Positions 23,343-32,797 of a stretch of 64,000 bases of DNA are shown piece after piece (the first letter of the stretch is position 1; each line of letters begins with the position of its first letter). The position numbers and the translations under genes are program-made. Origin of the DNA: Frigoriglobus tundricola (GTDB taxonomy: Bacteria > Planctomycetota > Planctomycetia > Gemmatales > Gemmataceae). The notes beneath the pieces are model-generated. The model saw nothing but the letters and a program-made list of their open reading frames with translations, ran no database searches and was not told the DNA's origin. The DNA lies in assembly GCF_013128195.2 (NCBI RefSeq), contig NZ_CP053452.2, positions 2,666,001-2,730,000 of the forward strand, read 5' to 3'.

Positions 23343-23506
23343 CGGTCTTTCCTTTTAATGGGCGGCGGGGCGCGGGCAAAAACGGGGCGATCGACGTCTC
23401 CAGAGCCGCCCCGCAGATCGACGGGCGCGTCGCGCCGGTTCTTCGATCGTTTCCAGGGCGCGCACGTTCGTTCTCCGCCAGCAAGAAGAGAACACTGAAA
23501 GTTCGG

Positions 23507-24925
23507 TCAGGGCCGGGGCCGGGCGCCCCCTTTGAGGAACGTCAGTTCGTTCGCTCCGTACCGCCGCGCGCCGGTGACGGCGTGGCTCCTGGGCTGCTGG
23601 TTTTGTGGAACGGGGGGCAACGGACAGAAGTACTCCCAGACGAGTTCCTTGTCCTTCGTCACCTCAAAGATCCGGCGGTTGTCCGGATCATCGATCAGGG
23701 TGTTGCCGTTGAACAGTCGTTGTTTCGTGCCGCGGGTGAGCGCCCGGAAGCGGGTCGAACGCTCGTTCATGTAGGCCCAAGGAATGGCCTGCGTCAGCGG
23801 GTCGTACTCCAGGACGCGGGTCTGCTCCGAGGAGCCGGCATTGTCGTACAGGAGCAGGTGGCCGTTGTCCAGAAACTCCGCGTCGTGCTGGGCCTTCCAA
23901 ACACCCCTCGCCGCCCAAACCACTTTGCGCGTGTCCCGGTCCAGAACGGCGACGGCGTCGAGCGCGCGGGCGGACAGAAGCACTTGTCCCGCCTTAAAAA
24001 GCGGAAAACGTGCCGCTAACGTCGGGTTCAAAACTCGGACCCCGTTGGCATGGATGGGGTCCGTCTCCCGCTCGGACCTGACGGGTTCGTTCTTTCCCGC
24101 GGTCAGAATCAGCGCGTATGGCGAATGAGCGAAGGCCTCGGCGATCGGAATGTTTTGCAGCTCCCGCCCGTCCGGTGCGAGGACCACGAGGGCGTCGGCC
24201 AGATAAGGCGGGTCGAGGAACTCCAAACCGGCCGGCGGTTTGCTCACGATCCGTTGCGTCAGCGTGTAGATCGTGCCGTCCTCGCCCACATCGACATCAT
24301 GATGGACGTTATGGGCATACGCCCAAAGGAGCTGGGAGTCCTTGTTCAACTTGACGAGCCCGTAACCGTAGGGGGTATCTCCGTCGGCCTGATACACGGC
24401 CAACAGGTCGCCGTTCGGATAGAGGTGACAGCGGAACCAGTGTATCTGTTCGTCCGGAAGGGGGTCTTCGATGTGGGTCACACGGGGCCAAGCCGTGCGG
24501 AAGGGCAAGTCCCAACGGTGCACCACCGCCCCACGCATGTCGATGAGGGCGGCCCGGCTCCCTTCCGTCAGCGTGTACAGCGTAAAGCCGTCAGCGGTTT
24601 TATCCGCTCGATCGATGCTGATCCCCTCCTTCTGCTTGGCGACGGCCGTGGCCTCCGATGAGAGGGCCGGTAGTGTGGACCGACCGCGGTCGTGCCAGGC
24701 CCGGGCTCCCCAGAACGCCTTGTCCAAGAAATCGGAGGTCGGGAGCCGAAAATACATGACAGCCGCGCCGAACAGGTAGCTGACGCTGAGGAGGCCGAGG
24801 ATGGCCGCGGCCGCAAAAATCCCATTGGGCGTGGGCCGGCGCAGGGGGACCCTCAAGCGCGAGAACCGCTTGAGCCGCGTCGCAATGAAAACGAGGAAAT
24901 GTCGCGTGATCCGGATCAAGCGCAT
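23507..24925 (-). CDS. Arylsulfotransferase-like (ASST family) beta-propeller, membrane-anchored
   Basis: 472 residues from the ATG at 24925, which has a strong GAGGGGGA site; an in-frame upstream start at 24967 lacks one. A basic N-terminus is followed by one membrane helix (GIFAAAAILGLLSVSYLFGAAVMYF, about 34-58), placing the rest outside the cytoplasm. The propeller contains family phrases: ALIDMRGAVVHRW, HWFRCHLYPNGDLLAVY, HNVHHDVDVGEDGTIYTL, QHDAEFLDNGHLLLYDN. Related enzymes transfer sulfate between phenolic compounds, but many homologues have unknown chemistry. It lies 57 bp downstream of the lipoprotein gene. Confidence 0.78.
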   Translation of the reverse strand: MRLIRITRHFLVFIATRLKRFSRLRVPLRRPTPNGIFAAAAILGLLSVSYLFGAAVMYFRLPTSDFLDKAFWGARAWHDRGRSTLPALSSEATAVAKQKEGISIDRADKTADGFTLYTLTEGSRAALIDMRGAVVHRWDLPFRTAWPRVTHIEDPLPDEQIHWFRCHLYPNGDLLAVYQADGDTPYGYGLVKLNKDSQLLWAYAHNVHHDVDVGEDGTIYTLTQRIVSKPPAGLEFLDPPYLADALVVLAPDGRELQNIPIAEAFAHSPYALILTAGKNEPVRSERETDPIHANGVRVLNPTLAARFPLFKAGQVLLSARALDAVAVLDRDTRKVVWAARGVWKAQHDAEFLDNGHLLLYDNAGSSEQTRVLEYDPLTQAIPWAYMNERSTRFRALTRGTKQRLFNGNTLIDDPDNRRIFEVTKDKELVWEYFCPLPPVPQNQQPRSHAVTGARRYGANELTFLKGGARPRP

Positions 24926-24982
24926 TTTCGATTCCCCCTCGCCGTCAGGGTGCGGAAGCGTCGCCACGGGAACGGAGCCGGG

Positions 24983-25465
24983 TCATTTTGATGGAATTTC
25001 GATGTTGTAGGTGTTGGTTCCACTTTTGACGGTAAACGTGAGCCCGCTGGCGTCGGGGTCCTGGTACTTTTCGGGGATCTTTACGGACGATTCGATCGCC
25101 TCGGCGGCCCCCGATTGTGCCCGCGCCTCGGGGGCGCGCGCCCCCTTCCCTTTCGCCCCGTTCGCCTCGCGCTGAAGTTTGATGCGTTCCAATTTATCGA
25201 GCGGATTGACGGAGACTTTCATGGTGTCGCACGGGACGTCCAGGACGCGGTAGGACCCGTCGGGCGCGATCTTCGCGATAGCGGTGTTTTTCCCGTCCGC
25301 GCTGCGGAACACCACCCGGCCCGCGCTGACCGGTTGACCGTCGAGCGTGACCTTGCCCTCGACGGTGGCCGTTCCCGATCCCCCGCAACCGGCCAGCGCA
25401 CACAGGGTGGGGATCAGCCCACCGATAAGCAGCCAGTAACCCCGTTGAACATATGCGCCGGCCAA
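24983..25465 (-). CDS. Small lipoprotein, carboxypeptidase-regulatory-like fold
   Basis: 160 residues. A signal peptide ends in a lipobox (CALAGCGG, Cys about 27). The mature part starts TATVEGKVTLDGQPVSAGRVVFRSADG, the beta-sandwich pattern of the planctomycete lipoproteins that usually sit next to DUF1559 genes. The C-terminal half has an Ala/Arg/Glu-rich insert, then LTFTVKSGTNTYNIEIPSK. Probably membrane-anchored and facing outward. Downstream of the DUF1559 gene in the same direction. Confidence 0.8.
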   Translation of the reverse strand: MAGAYVQRGYWLLIGGLIPTLCALAGCGGSGTATVEGKVTLDGQPVSAGRVVFRSADGKNTAIAKIAPDGSYRVLDVPCDTMKVSVNPLDKLERIKLQREANGAKGKGARAPEARAQSGAAEAIESSVKIPEKYQDPDASGLTFTVKSGTNTYNIEIPSK

Positions 25466-25579
25466 GGGTTTCGCTCCCGTTGAGAAGAGGAACCGAAGTG
25501 AGAGGTCCCGAATGTGAGGCAGATGCCCGCAGCGCCGGCAAGATCCACTAGGTACCGGCGCCGAAGCCCCGCGGCGGGA

Positions 25580-26641
25580 TTACCAGTCCGAGCCCAGCAC
25601 GAGGCCGTCGTTCGGAATGAGGGCGAGGTTGTAAGTGTATTGGCTCATGCCTTGTGACAGCGCCCGCACGCTCCCGTCGCCCATGACCGCCATGACCGAG
25701 GCGGGGTGAGCGCTGGACGCTTGCATTTCATATTGCTGCGTGTTGCCCCAGTTGTTCGGGTTGTCGGGGTTGTTGTTGTATGTCAAGGTGCCCGTGGCGT
25801 TCGCGTTAGCCGCGGCGCACTTGCCGGCGGTGACGCCCGGGTAAAACGTGGCATAGGGGGGGTAGTTCCACCAGGCGATAATCGGCCACTGAAAGCCTTG
25901 CCACGTCCAGGAGTTGTAACACCATGTGAAAGGGAACGTGTTACACGCGACCAGCTCTTCCGTAAAGAAGATCGTGTTCGACGTGCCGTCGGTGATGGAG
26001 GCGGGGAAGTTCGTGAGGCCGCCGATGTAGTAGTTGGTGGTGTCGTCAGGCCCGGCATAAGTAAGGATGCCCTTGACTTGCGCTTTCGGGGCGACACCGG
26101 CCGTCGTACCGGGCGTGACATTGCATTGGCCGGCGAACACCAGGCCGTTCGTCACGTACGACCCCCATCCGTTCATCGGCGTTGAGTAACCGTAAAACGT
26201 GGACCCTTGATAAACAAAAGTTTGCGGAAGCGTACCCGTGCCCCAATCCGATGGGCATATCATCGATTTGATCTGCGGGTAGCTGCCGTAGGGGGTGGGG
26301 CCGTTGGGGTACGTGGCCGCTGCCATGTACGTCGGGATGTTGTTGAAGGCGTTCCCCTGCTCCATGTAGGGCAGGATCCACACCTGGGCGCTGTAGGGGC
26401 CGACCTTGCTGCCCCGGGGATAGCTGCCGTATGCGGGCGGCAAAACACCATTGTTGGTGTCTGCGCAATTCGCGTTGGCCAGACCGATTTGTTTGAGATT
26501 GTTCGTGCAACTCATGCGACTGGCGGCCTCGCGCACCTTTTGGACGGCGGGCAACAGCAGGCCGATGAGAATCGCTATGACGGCGATCACCACCAGCAGC
26601 TCGATCAGGGTGAACGCGCGCCGAGCGTCTCGATGAAACAT
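25580..26641 (-). CDS. DUF1559 prepilin-like protein
   Basis: 353 residues. A type IV prepilin-like leader is obvious: [34 protein letters not shown], where cleavage would precede Phe. The DUF1559 body has the typical landmarks [43 protein letters not shown] and [16 protein letters not shown]. The ATG at 26641 is preferred to a GTG three codons upstream. It heads the minus-strand run of lipoprotein, ASST-like, peroxidase-like and sulfotransferase genes. Its first ~65 codons and upstream region were copied to 28.7-29.3 kb. Confidence 0.92.
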   Translation of the reverse strand: MFHRDARRAFTLIELLVVIAVIAILIGLLLPAVQKVREAASRMSCTNNLKQIGLANANCADTNNGVLPPAYGSYPRGSKVGPYSAQVWILPYMEQGNAFNNIPTYMAAATYPNGPTPYGSYPQIKSMICPSDWGTGTLPQTFVYQGSTFYGYSTPMNGWGSYVTNGLVFAGQCNVTPGTTAGVAPKAQVKGILTYAGPDDTTNYYIGGLTNFPASITDGTSNTIFFTEELVACNTFPFTWCYNSWTWQGFQWPIIAWWNYPPYATFYPGVTAGKCAAANANATGTLTYNNNPDNPNNWGNTQQYEMQASSAHPASVMAVMGDGSVRALSQGMSQYTYNLALIPNDGLVLGSDW

Positions 26642-27050
26642 GAACGTCACTCGTGGGTGGGAATCGGGTCACCACTCTAATAGCTGGGCCAGACGGCCGA
26701 CCTTACAAAGTCGAAACGGCCTGGAAAAGGGGGGAAGAGGTCCGTAACCGGTACCCTATCGATACCAAAACAACTGGGCTGATGACAAGACGTTAGACGC
26801 CACCTTTCTCCGGAAATTCAAATTTTTCCCCCGCGGCATGGGGCGGCGGCAATCGTAACAAAACCCTTGCTCAGGCGGCGCGCCTGTCTGGCTGGAGGGG
26901 ACCGTACGGGAAAGCGGTCGAGCGCAAATGGGTTTCGCCGGCCGTTACTGTCGCCAATGCTACAACTCAAGGTATTCGCAGTCTGCCAACGCCGCACTCG
27001 GCACCGTCGATGTTCACCGCACCGCTCGAGATCATCGACCCGGGCACCTC
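26453..27050. repeat. Segmental duplication, copy 1
   Basis: About 600 bp including the 5' end of the DUF1559 gene, its promoter region and sequence beyond, matching 28699-29297 in the same orientation. The best conserved block is non-coding: 26755-26831, from CCTATCGATACCAAAACAAC to the GGAAATTCAAATTT stretch. In the part past 26928 this copy encodes the beginning of a Cys-rich peptide (GRYCRQCYNSRYSQSAN) that is frameshifted relative to copy 2. The remainder to 27274 holds no supported gene. Confidence 0.85.
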
Positions 27051-27274
27051 TGGCCAGTCCACCGATCCGCCGTGGGTCCGCCCGGCCAGCGCGTCACGCA
27101 CGCCGAAGGCTCCAAGGCGACCCCCGAAGGCCCGCGCGATCTGCGACACGCACCGTCCCGACGTGCTGCGAGTACAGAGAGAAGCAACGACCATCCGCCA
27201 TTCCGGCATAGCAGAAGCACTGAAAATGGCCGCCAGAACGGGCGTAAGTACCGTTCCCAACTGTGGGGCCTCGG

Positions 27275-28648
27275 TTATTCGAACAGCGACTGGCCGTACC
27301 GGTAATTCGCGGCCGGATGGTCATCGGGTAGGTAGCGCCGCCCCTTCCCGTACAGCTTTTCCCGTAATGTACCTTCTTCGTAACTGGTCTTGTACACGCC
27401 CCGGCGCTGCAGTTCGGGAACGACCATATCCACGAAGTCAACGAGATCCCCCGGGCTGACCATGTAGTGGAGATTGAAACCGTCCACGCCGGTCTCGTCC
27501 ATCCACCCGATGAGCTCGTCCGCGATGGTCGCGGGAGAGCCGGCCAGTGCCGATTTCCCGCCGCTCAGATGGAGGGCGACCTCACGCAGCGTCCACCGCC
27601 GGGTCGGATCGGCCTTGGTGAATTCTTCCATGATCGTCTGGATCGCGTCGATCTCCACATACTCGAGCGGCATATCCAGATCGTATTTGGAAAAATCGAT
27701 CCCGGTGTAGCCACTGAATAGAGACAGCGAACCTTCTATGCTGACATACTTGTGATAGTCCGCCAGTTTGGCCTGCGCCTCCGCGTCCGTCTTTCCCACG
27801 ACGGCGCCGATTCCCGCGAAGATGACCAGGCTCCCGGGATCGCGTCCGAGCCGCGCGGCTTGTTTGCGGACGTCCGACGCGGTGCCGGCCGCGATTTTCC
27901 GGGTCGGGCCGGAAATGAAAACGCACTCCGCGTGCTTGGCCGCGAATTGACGCCCCTTGGAGGACGCGCCGGCCTGAAACAGAACGGGCGTCCGTTGCGG
28001 CGAGGGCTCGCAAATGTGATAGGCATCCGTGCGAAAATACTTCCCCTGGTGCCGCACTTTGTGAATCTTGTCCGGCCGGGCGAAAATCCGGTTCGCCTTG
28101 TCGCGCAGGACGGCCCCGTCCTCCCAACTCCCCTCCCAGAGTTTGTACACCACCTGCATGAACTCGTTCGCCAATTCATACCGCTCATCGTGCGGTATTT
28201 GTTTATCCTGGCCGAAGGCCCGGGCGGCGCTGTCCATGTAGCCGGTGACAATGTTCCAGGCGAACCGGCCGTTCGTCAGATGGTCGAGTGTGGAGAGCCG
28301 CCGCGCGAAACTGTAGGGCGGCTCGTACGTCGGCGTGCCCGTGATGCCGAACGACAGGTGCTTCGTGACCAGGGCCATCGCGGGCACTAAGAGGAACGGA
28401 TCGTTCACGGGGAATTCGACGGCGTTGCGGAACGCCGCGTCCGCGTTGCCGCCGTAGACGTCATAGATGCCAAAAATGTCCGCAATGAACAACGCGTCGA
28501 ACAGCCCCCGCTCCAGCAACTGGGCCAATTCGGTCCAGTATTCGAGCGTGTTGTAGCGGGTCGTCTGATCCTCGGGGTGCAGCCACAGCCCGGGGCAACA
28601 GCCCACACAGTTCATGTCCAATGCGTTCAGGCGCATTTGTTTTTTCAT
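27275..28648 (-). CDS. LLM-class flavin-dependent monooxygenase (NtaA/SnaA/DszA type)
   Basis: 457 residues, full length for the NtaA/SnaA/DszA/SoxA branch of bacterial luciferase-like monooxygenases. Landmarks: an [11 protein letters not shown] start, [19 protein letters not shown], a [24 protein letters not shown] phrase, [49 protein letters not shown]. Such enzymes use FMNH2 from a partner reductase to oxidise chelators or organosulfur compounds; no reductase is encoded nearby. Its ATG overlaps the stop of a truncated pilin-like leader (ATGA). An importer lies across the duplicated region, so the substrate may be imported by it (inference). Confidence 0.88.
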   Translation of the reverse strand: MKKQMRLNALDMNCVGCCPGLWLHPEDQTTRYNTLEYWTELAQLLERGLFDALFIADIFGIYDVYGGNADAAFRNAVEFPVNDPFLLVPAMALVTKHLSFGITGTPTYEPPYSFARRLSTLDHLTNGRFAWNIVTGYMDSAARAFGQDKQIPHDERYELANEFMQVVYKLWEGSWEDGAVLRDKANRIFARPDKIHKVRHQGKYFRTDAYHICEPSPQRTPVLFQAGASSKGRQFAAKHAECVFISGPTRKIAAGTASDVRKQAARLGRDPGSLVIFAGIGAVVGKTDAEAQAKLADYHKYVSIEGSLSLFSGYTGIDFSKYDLDMPLEYVEIDAIQTIMEEFTKADPTRRWTLREVALHLSGGKSALAGSPATIADELIGWMDETGVDGFNLHYMVSPGDLVDFVDMVVPELQRRGVYKTSYEEGTLREKLYGKGRRYLPDDHPAANYRYGQSLFE

Positions 28649-28887
28649 GGAGATAGTCCCGGGGGCTCCGCCTGTTCCATGTGCGGCGCGGCGCCACTGT
28701 TGGTGCCCGCGCAGTTCGCCGAGGCCGGGCCGATCTGTTTGAGATTGTTCGTGCCGCCCATACGGCTAGCGCGCTCCCGCACCTTTCGGGCGGCGGGCAA
28801 CAGCGGGCCGATGAGAATCGCGGTGACGGCGGTCACCACCAGCACCTCGATCAGCACGAACGCGCGCCGAGCCCCTCGATGAAACAC
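28645..28887 (-). pseudogene. Truncated DUF1559 prepilin-like gene (duplicate 5' end)
   Basis: About 80 codons homologous to the start of the gene at 25580-26641: [38 protein letters not shown] then TNNLKQIG. The DUF1559 body is missing. The frame ends with a TGA that overlaps the ATG of the monooxygenase gene. The aligned start codon is GTG at 28887. Probably a fossil of duplication, but it may still act as a translated leader for the monooxygenase. Confidence 0.75.
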
Positions 28888-29297
28888 GAATGCCACTCGT
28901 GGAGTGGGAACCGGATCACCAGTTTAATAGCTGGACCGGACCGCCAACCTTACGAAGTCGAAGCGGCCCGAACGCGTGAGGAGGAGCCCAGAAGCGATAT
29001 CCTATCGATACCAAAACAACTGGGCTGGCGACAAGACGTTAGACGCCGCGATTCTCCGGAAATTCAAATTTTCTCCCCCGGCCCGCTCCGGCCGCAAGTC
29101 GAATATGAATCGTTAGTTAGGTGACGCACCCGGCGGAACCGAGGCGTTGGCGCGGGAAAAGGGGTGAATGCTAGGGGGCATGGCCAGACATTCCTGTTGC
29201 CGTTGCTACAACTCAGGGTACTCGCGATCTGCCAACACCGTGCGAGGGCCGTCGGTGTTCGCCGAGCCGTTCGAGATCATCGACTCTGGCACGGATA
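28699..29297. repeat. Segmental duplication, copy 2
   Basis: Matches 26453-27050 over about 600 bp in the same orientation. The conserved non-coding block is 29001-29078. The copy carries the truncated prepilin-like leader on the minus strand and an intact small ORF on the plus strand. Together the two copies flank the monooxygenase gene. Confidence 0.85.
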
Positions 29298-29338
29298 TAC
29301 CGGTGGCGATCGCCCCACACAACCACTTTGCCGTTTGA
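29180..29338 (+). CDS. Small Cys-rich ORF, 52 residues, function unknown
   Basis: ATG at 29180, TGA at 29336-29338. The peptide begins MARHSCCRCYNSGYSRSANT and continues VFAEPFEIIDSGTDIPVAI to a HNHFAV end. An AGGGGG motif lies directly before the ATG, closer than ideal. The same peptide start occurs in duplication copy 1, where it is frameshifted. A hairpin follows the stop codon by 2 bp, as expected for a separate small transcript. I do not recognise the family. It may be a real small gene or an accident of the duplicated DNA. Confidence 0.4.
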   Translation: MARHSCCRCYNSGYSRSANTVRGPSVFAEPFEIIDSGTDIPVAIAPHNHFAV

Positions 29339-29340
29339 AG

Positions 29341-29362
29341 AGGGGGAAGGATTCTTCCCCCT
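29341..29362 (+). terminator. Hairpin between small ORF and binding protein gene
   Basis: AGGGGGAAG (29341-29349), loop GATT, CTTCCCCCT (29354-29362): nine perfect pairs. It starts 2 bp after the small ORF stop and ends 24 bp before the ATG of the first substrate-binding protein, so it could end the short transcript or regulate the importer operon. Confidence 0.55.
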
Positions 29363-29386
29363 GCGACCTCATCACGGACGGACACC

Positions 29387-30514
29387 ATGAAGCCGACCCC
29401 GCTCACCCGCCGCGGCTTCCTCAGAACCGCCGGTGCGGCCGGGCTGGCCACGGCTCTGGGGTGTTCCTCGGGCAATTCCGGCGGGGGAAGCGGCGAGTTT
29501 CGGGGCCAAAAGCTACGCGTGTTCATCTACTCCGGCAGCACGGAAAACGTGTTCCGTGAGGTATTCGTACCGCGCTTCGAGGCGCGGACCGGTGCGACCG
29601 TCGTCGTCGATCCGGGCTGGTGGGACTCGATCCCCAAGTTGAAGGCGTCGCCGCCGGGGCAGCCGGCGTTCGACCTGGTTCTCACGGACCCAACACAGGG
29701 CTACCCTGGGATCAAAGAGGGCTTATTTCAAAAGCTCGACCTGGCGCGCATCCCGAACACGGCGAGCCTGAGTCCGTCCGTACTCGACAATTGGGTGTTC
29801 AGAGAGGGTTACGGTGTCACGTTCCCCGACGCGGTCATGGCGCTCGCTTACAACAAGGAATTAGTCGAGTTCGAGCCGAGGAGCTGGGCCGACCTGTTGA
29901 GGGACAGCGTAAGAGGCAAACTCGGGATCTACAACTCGTTTTACATGTCGCTGTACACGTTCGCGTGCATGAAGGTGGCGCAGGGGGGGAAGCCCGGCAC
30001 CGCTCACGCCGAGGTGAGCACCAACCTCAAGGGCGTCTTCGAGTTCGCCAAGGCGCACCGCGACCGGGTCAAGTTCTGGTGGCCGACCGAAACCGACATG
30101 GTGTTGAACCTGACGCAAAAGAACTGCGCCCTCGGCAACATATCCAGTACCGAGATGCTGCTGGCGCTCCGGCACCGAAAGGAACTGGGCGTGGCGATAC
30201 CGGTCGAGGATCGCGCGTTCGTGCAACTCATGTGGGTCATCCCCGAAGGCACCAAGGTGAAGGCCCTGGCTGAGGAGGCGATTAACCTCTTGCTCAGCGA
30301 CGAGGTGCAAACCGATTTCGCCCGGAACGGCTCGGCGACGGCCGTGCTTTCCGCCGCGAAGAGAGTTGCCGCGGAGGACGCTTTCTGGAAGCAGATTTAT
30401 CCTTCGACCGAAGAGCAACTGAAGGCGATCGAGTATTTCCCCTACGACGCCTACTTCAAGGATTGGGACAACATCGTGACCACGTGGGATCAGGAAGTGT
30501 TGCGAGGGAGCTGA
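29387..30514 (+). CDS. ABC transporter substrate-binding Tat lipoprotein (PotD-like), copy 1
   Basis: 375 residues. The N-terminus has a twin-arginine signal (TRRGFLRTAGAAG) ending in a lipobox (ATALGC), so it is probably exported folded and lipid-anchored. The body fits the spermidine/putrescine-iron type binding proteins: LRVFIYSGSTENVFREVFVP, FEARTGATVVVDPGWWDSIP, a WADLLRDSVRGKLG phrase, KVKALAEEAINLLLS. The substrate cannot be read from sequence. A very similar paralogue follows after a short gap. Confidence 0.88.
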   Translation: MKPTPLTRRGFLRTAGAAGLATALGCSSGNSGGGSGEFRGQKLRVFIYSGSTENVFREVFVPRFEARTGATVVVDPGWWDSIPKLKASPPGQPAFDLVLTDPTQGYPGIKEGLFQKLDLARIPNTASLSPSVLDNWVFREGYGVTFPDAVMALAYNKELVEFEPRSWADLLRDSVRGKLGIYNSFYMSLYTFACMKVAQGGKPGTAHAEVSTNLKGVFEFAKAHRDRVKFWWPTETDMVLNLTQKNCALGNISSTEMLLALRHRKELGVAIPVEDRAFVQLMWVIPEGTKVKALAEEAINLLLSDEVQTDFARNGSATAVLSAAKRVAAEDAFWKQIYPSTEEQLKAIEYFPYDAYFKDWDNIVTTWDQEVLRGS

Positions 30515-30556
30515 ACGCGGATGGGCACGCAATCGCATTCCGAACCGACAAAAATT

Positions 30557-31702
30557 ATGACGCACGATTCATTCAATGCCCCGCTCACCCGCCGCCGCTT
30601 CCTCAGAACCGCCGGCGCGGCCGGGCTGGGCGCGGCTCTGGGGTGCTCCTCGGACCGCCCCGGCGGGAGCGGGAGCGGCGAATTCAGGGGCCAAACGCTG
30701 CGCGTCTTTGTGTACACCGGGGCCACGGAAAAGATGTTCCGCGAGGCGTTCGTGCCGCGCTTCGAGGCGCGGACCGGCGCGACCGTCGTCGTTGACCCGG
30801 GCTGGTGGGACTCGATCCCCAAGTTGAAGGCGTCGCCGCCGGGGCAGCCGGCGTTCGACCTGGTCGTTACCGACGCGACGCAGGGCTTCCCCGCGATCAA
30901 AGAGGGGCTCTTTCAAAAGCTCGACCTGACGCGCATCCCGAACACGGCGAACCTCTGCCCGTCGGTCCTCGACACCTGGGTATACAAGGAGGGCTACGGC
31001 ATCACATATCCCGAATCGGTGATGACGCTGGCCTACAACAAGGAGCTGATCGACTTCGAGCCGAAGAGCTGGGCCGACCTGCTAAAGGGCAGCGTAAACG
31101 GCAAGATCGGGCTGTACAACTCGTTTTACATGTCGCTGTACACGTTCGCGTGTATGAAGGTGTCCCAGGAGGGGCGGCCCGGCACCGCGCACGCCGAGGT
31201 GAGCACCAACCTCAAGGGCGTCTTCGAGTTCGCCAAGGCGCACCGCGACCGGGTCAAGTTCTGGTGGCCGACCTCGACCGACATGGTGCTGAACCTGACG
31301 CAGAAAAACTGCGCCCTCGGCAACATGCACACCCGCGAGATCCTCCAGGCGCTGCCGCACCGAACGGAACTCGGCGCGGTGGTACCGGTCGAAGATCGCG
31401 CGTGCGTGCAGGTCATCTGGGTCATCCCCGAAGGCACCAAGGTGAAGGCCCTGGCCGAGGAGGCGATCAACCTTCTGTTGAGCGAAGAAGTGCAAACCGA
31501 ATACGCCCGGGGCGGTTCGATGACGCCCATTGTGTCCGTCGCGAAAAAAACGGCCGAGGCCGATCCCCTTTGGAAACAGATTTTCCCCTCGACCGAAGAG
31601 CAGCTCCGGGCGGTCCAGTATTACCCCTACGACGCCTATTTCAGGGACTGGGACAACATCGTGGCGACGTGGGACCAGGAAGTGTTGCGGAAGGGGAGCT
31701 AA
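30557..31702 (+). CDS. ABC transporter substrate-binding Tat lipoprotein (PotD-like), copy 2
   Basis: 381 residues from the ATG at 30557, chosen because it aligns with the paralogue (THDSFNAPLTRRRFLRTAGAAG) and because codons from the upstream ATG at 30521 have low third-position GC; 30521 has a GGGAG site and remains possible. Tat motif RRRFL and lipobox AALGC are present. It is nearly identical to copy 1 over long stretches (ARTGATVVVDPGWWDSIPKL) and differs mostly in surface positions. A tandem duplication with possible change of ligand. Confidence 0.87.
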   Translation: MTHDSFNAPLTRRRFLRTAGAAGLGAALGCSSDRPGGSGSGEFRGQTLRVFVYTGATEKMFREAFVPRFEARTGATVVVDPGWWDSIPKLKASPPGQPAFDLVVTDATQGFPAIKEGLFQKLDLTRIPNTANLCPSVLDTWVYKEGYGITYPESVMTLAYNKELIDFEPKSWADLLKGSVNGKIGLYNSFYMSLYTFACMKVSQEGRPGTAHAEVSTNLKGVFEFAKAHRDRVKFWWPTSTDMVLNLTQKNCALGNMHTREILQALPHRTELGAVVPVEDRACVQVIWVIPEGTKVKALAEEAINLLLSEEVQTEYARGGSMTPIVSVAKKTAEADPLWKQIFPSTEEQLRAVQYYPYDAYFRDWDNIVATWDQEVLRKGS

Positions 31703-31719
31703 CCCGCCGCGCCGGCGGG
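31703..31719 (+). terminator. Short hairpin between binding protein and ATPase genes
   Basis: CCCGCCG (31703-31709), loop CGC, CGGCGGG (31713-31719), starting at the base after the stop codon. In importer operons such structures often leave the binding protein mRNA more abundant than the membrane components; here that is inference. Confidence 0.5.
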
Positions 31720-31744
31720 GGCAAAAACGGAGGCTCCGGGTTTG

Positions 31745-32797
31745 GTGACGACCGACGCGCTACGACTGGAAGGGATGACTCGTTCGTTCGGCGGCAGCGC
31801 GCCCGCCGTGAATCGGGTCGACCTCCGCCTGGAGGCCGGCAGCCTGTTTTGCCTGCTCGGGCCGTCGGGGTGCGGGAAGTCCACCCTGTTGCGACTCATC
31901 GGCGGCTACCTGGCGCCCGACGCCGGGCGCGTCCTCCTCGCCGGGGCCGACGTCACCGACACGCCGCTGGAGCGGCGCGACATCGGCATGGTGTTTCAGA
32001 ACTATGCCCTCTTCCCGCACCTGACGGCGCGGACCAACGTCGCCTTCGGGCTGGAGGCGCGGGGCGTGCCGCGATCCGAGCGCCGGCAGCGCGTCGACGC
32101 CATGCTGGACCGCGTCGGCCTGTCGCCGGCCGAACGGGAGCGCCGGCCGCACGAGCTGTCCGGCGGCCAGCAGCAGCGCGTCGCCCTGGCCCGCGCGCTC
32201 GTCATTCGGCCGAAGCTGCTCCTGCTCGACGAGCCGCTGGCCAATCTCGATCGCCAGTTGCGCGAGCAGATGCGGGTCGAACTCAAGGAGATCCAGCGGG
32301 CCACCGGCGTGTCCGCGCTCCTGGTGACGCACGATCAGGAAGAGGCCCTGTCGCTGGCCGACCGCGTCGGCGTCATGCTCGGGGGCCGGCTGCTGCAAGT
32401 GGACGCGCCGCGCGTGCTCTACAACCGCCCGCGCACGCCGTTCGTTGCCGGCTTTCTCGGGCTGGCGAATTTGCTGCGGGTCGCGGGCGCAAAGGGCGAC
32501 ACCTTTCATCTCGAAGGCGGCCTCGCGCTTCGCGGGACGGCGGCGAAAGGGAGCTGGGCGATGATCCGCCCCGAGAAGTTCCGGCTCGGCCCCGCGGCGG
32601 AGCACTGCCCGAGCCGTTGGACCGGTCGCGTCACCAGCACGCTGTTTCTCGGCGCGCAGCAGGTGCTTCAGGTGGCGGTGGCGCCCGCCGTCACCGTTCG
32701 CGCGTGCTGCCGGCCCGGCGAGGCCGGCGACGGCGACGAGGTGACGCTCGGCGTTCCCGACGATGCCGTCTGGATCGTACCCGAGGACGATCTATGA
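31745..32797 (+). CDS. ABC importer ATPase (PotA-like)
   Basis: About 350 residues. Walker A GPSGCGKST, Q-loop VFQNYALFPHLTARTNVAFG, signature LSGGQQQRVALARAL, Walker B LLLLDEPLANLD and the H-loop THDQEEALSLADR are all intact, followed by a TOBE-like C-terminal domain (WAMIRPEKFRLG). Start is GTG 31745 or TTG 31742, with GGAGG about ten bases upstream. Its stop overlaps the first permease start (ATGA). Confidence 0.92.
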   Translation: MTTDALRLEGMTRSFGGSAPAVNRVDLRLEAGSLFCLLGPSGCGKSTLLRLIGGYLAPDAGRVLLAGADVTDTPLERRDIGMVFQNYALFPHLTARTNVAFGLEARGVPRSERRQRVDAMLDRVGLSPAERERRPHELSGGQQQRVALARALVIRPKLLLLDEPLANLDRQLREQMRVELKEIQRATGVSALLVTHDQEEALSLADRVGVMLGGRLLQVDAPRVLYNRPRTPFVAGFLGLANLLRVAGAKGDTFHLEGGLALRGTAAKGSWAMIRPEKFRLGPAAEHCPSRWTGRVTSTLFLGAQQVLQVAVAPAVTVRACCRPGEAGDGDEVTLGVPDDAVWIVPEDDL

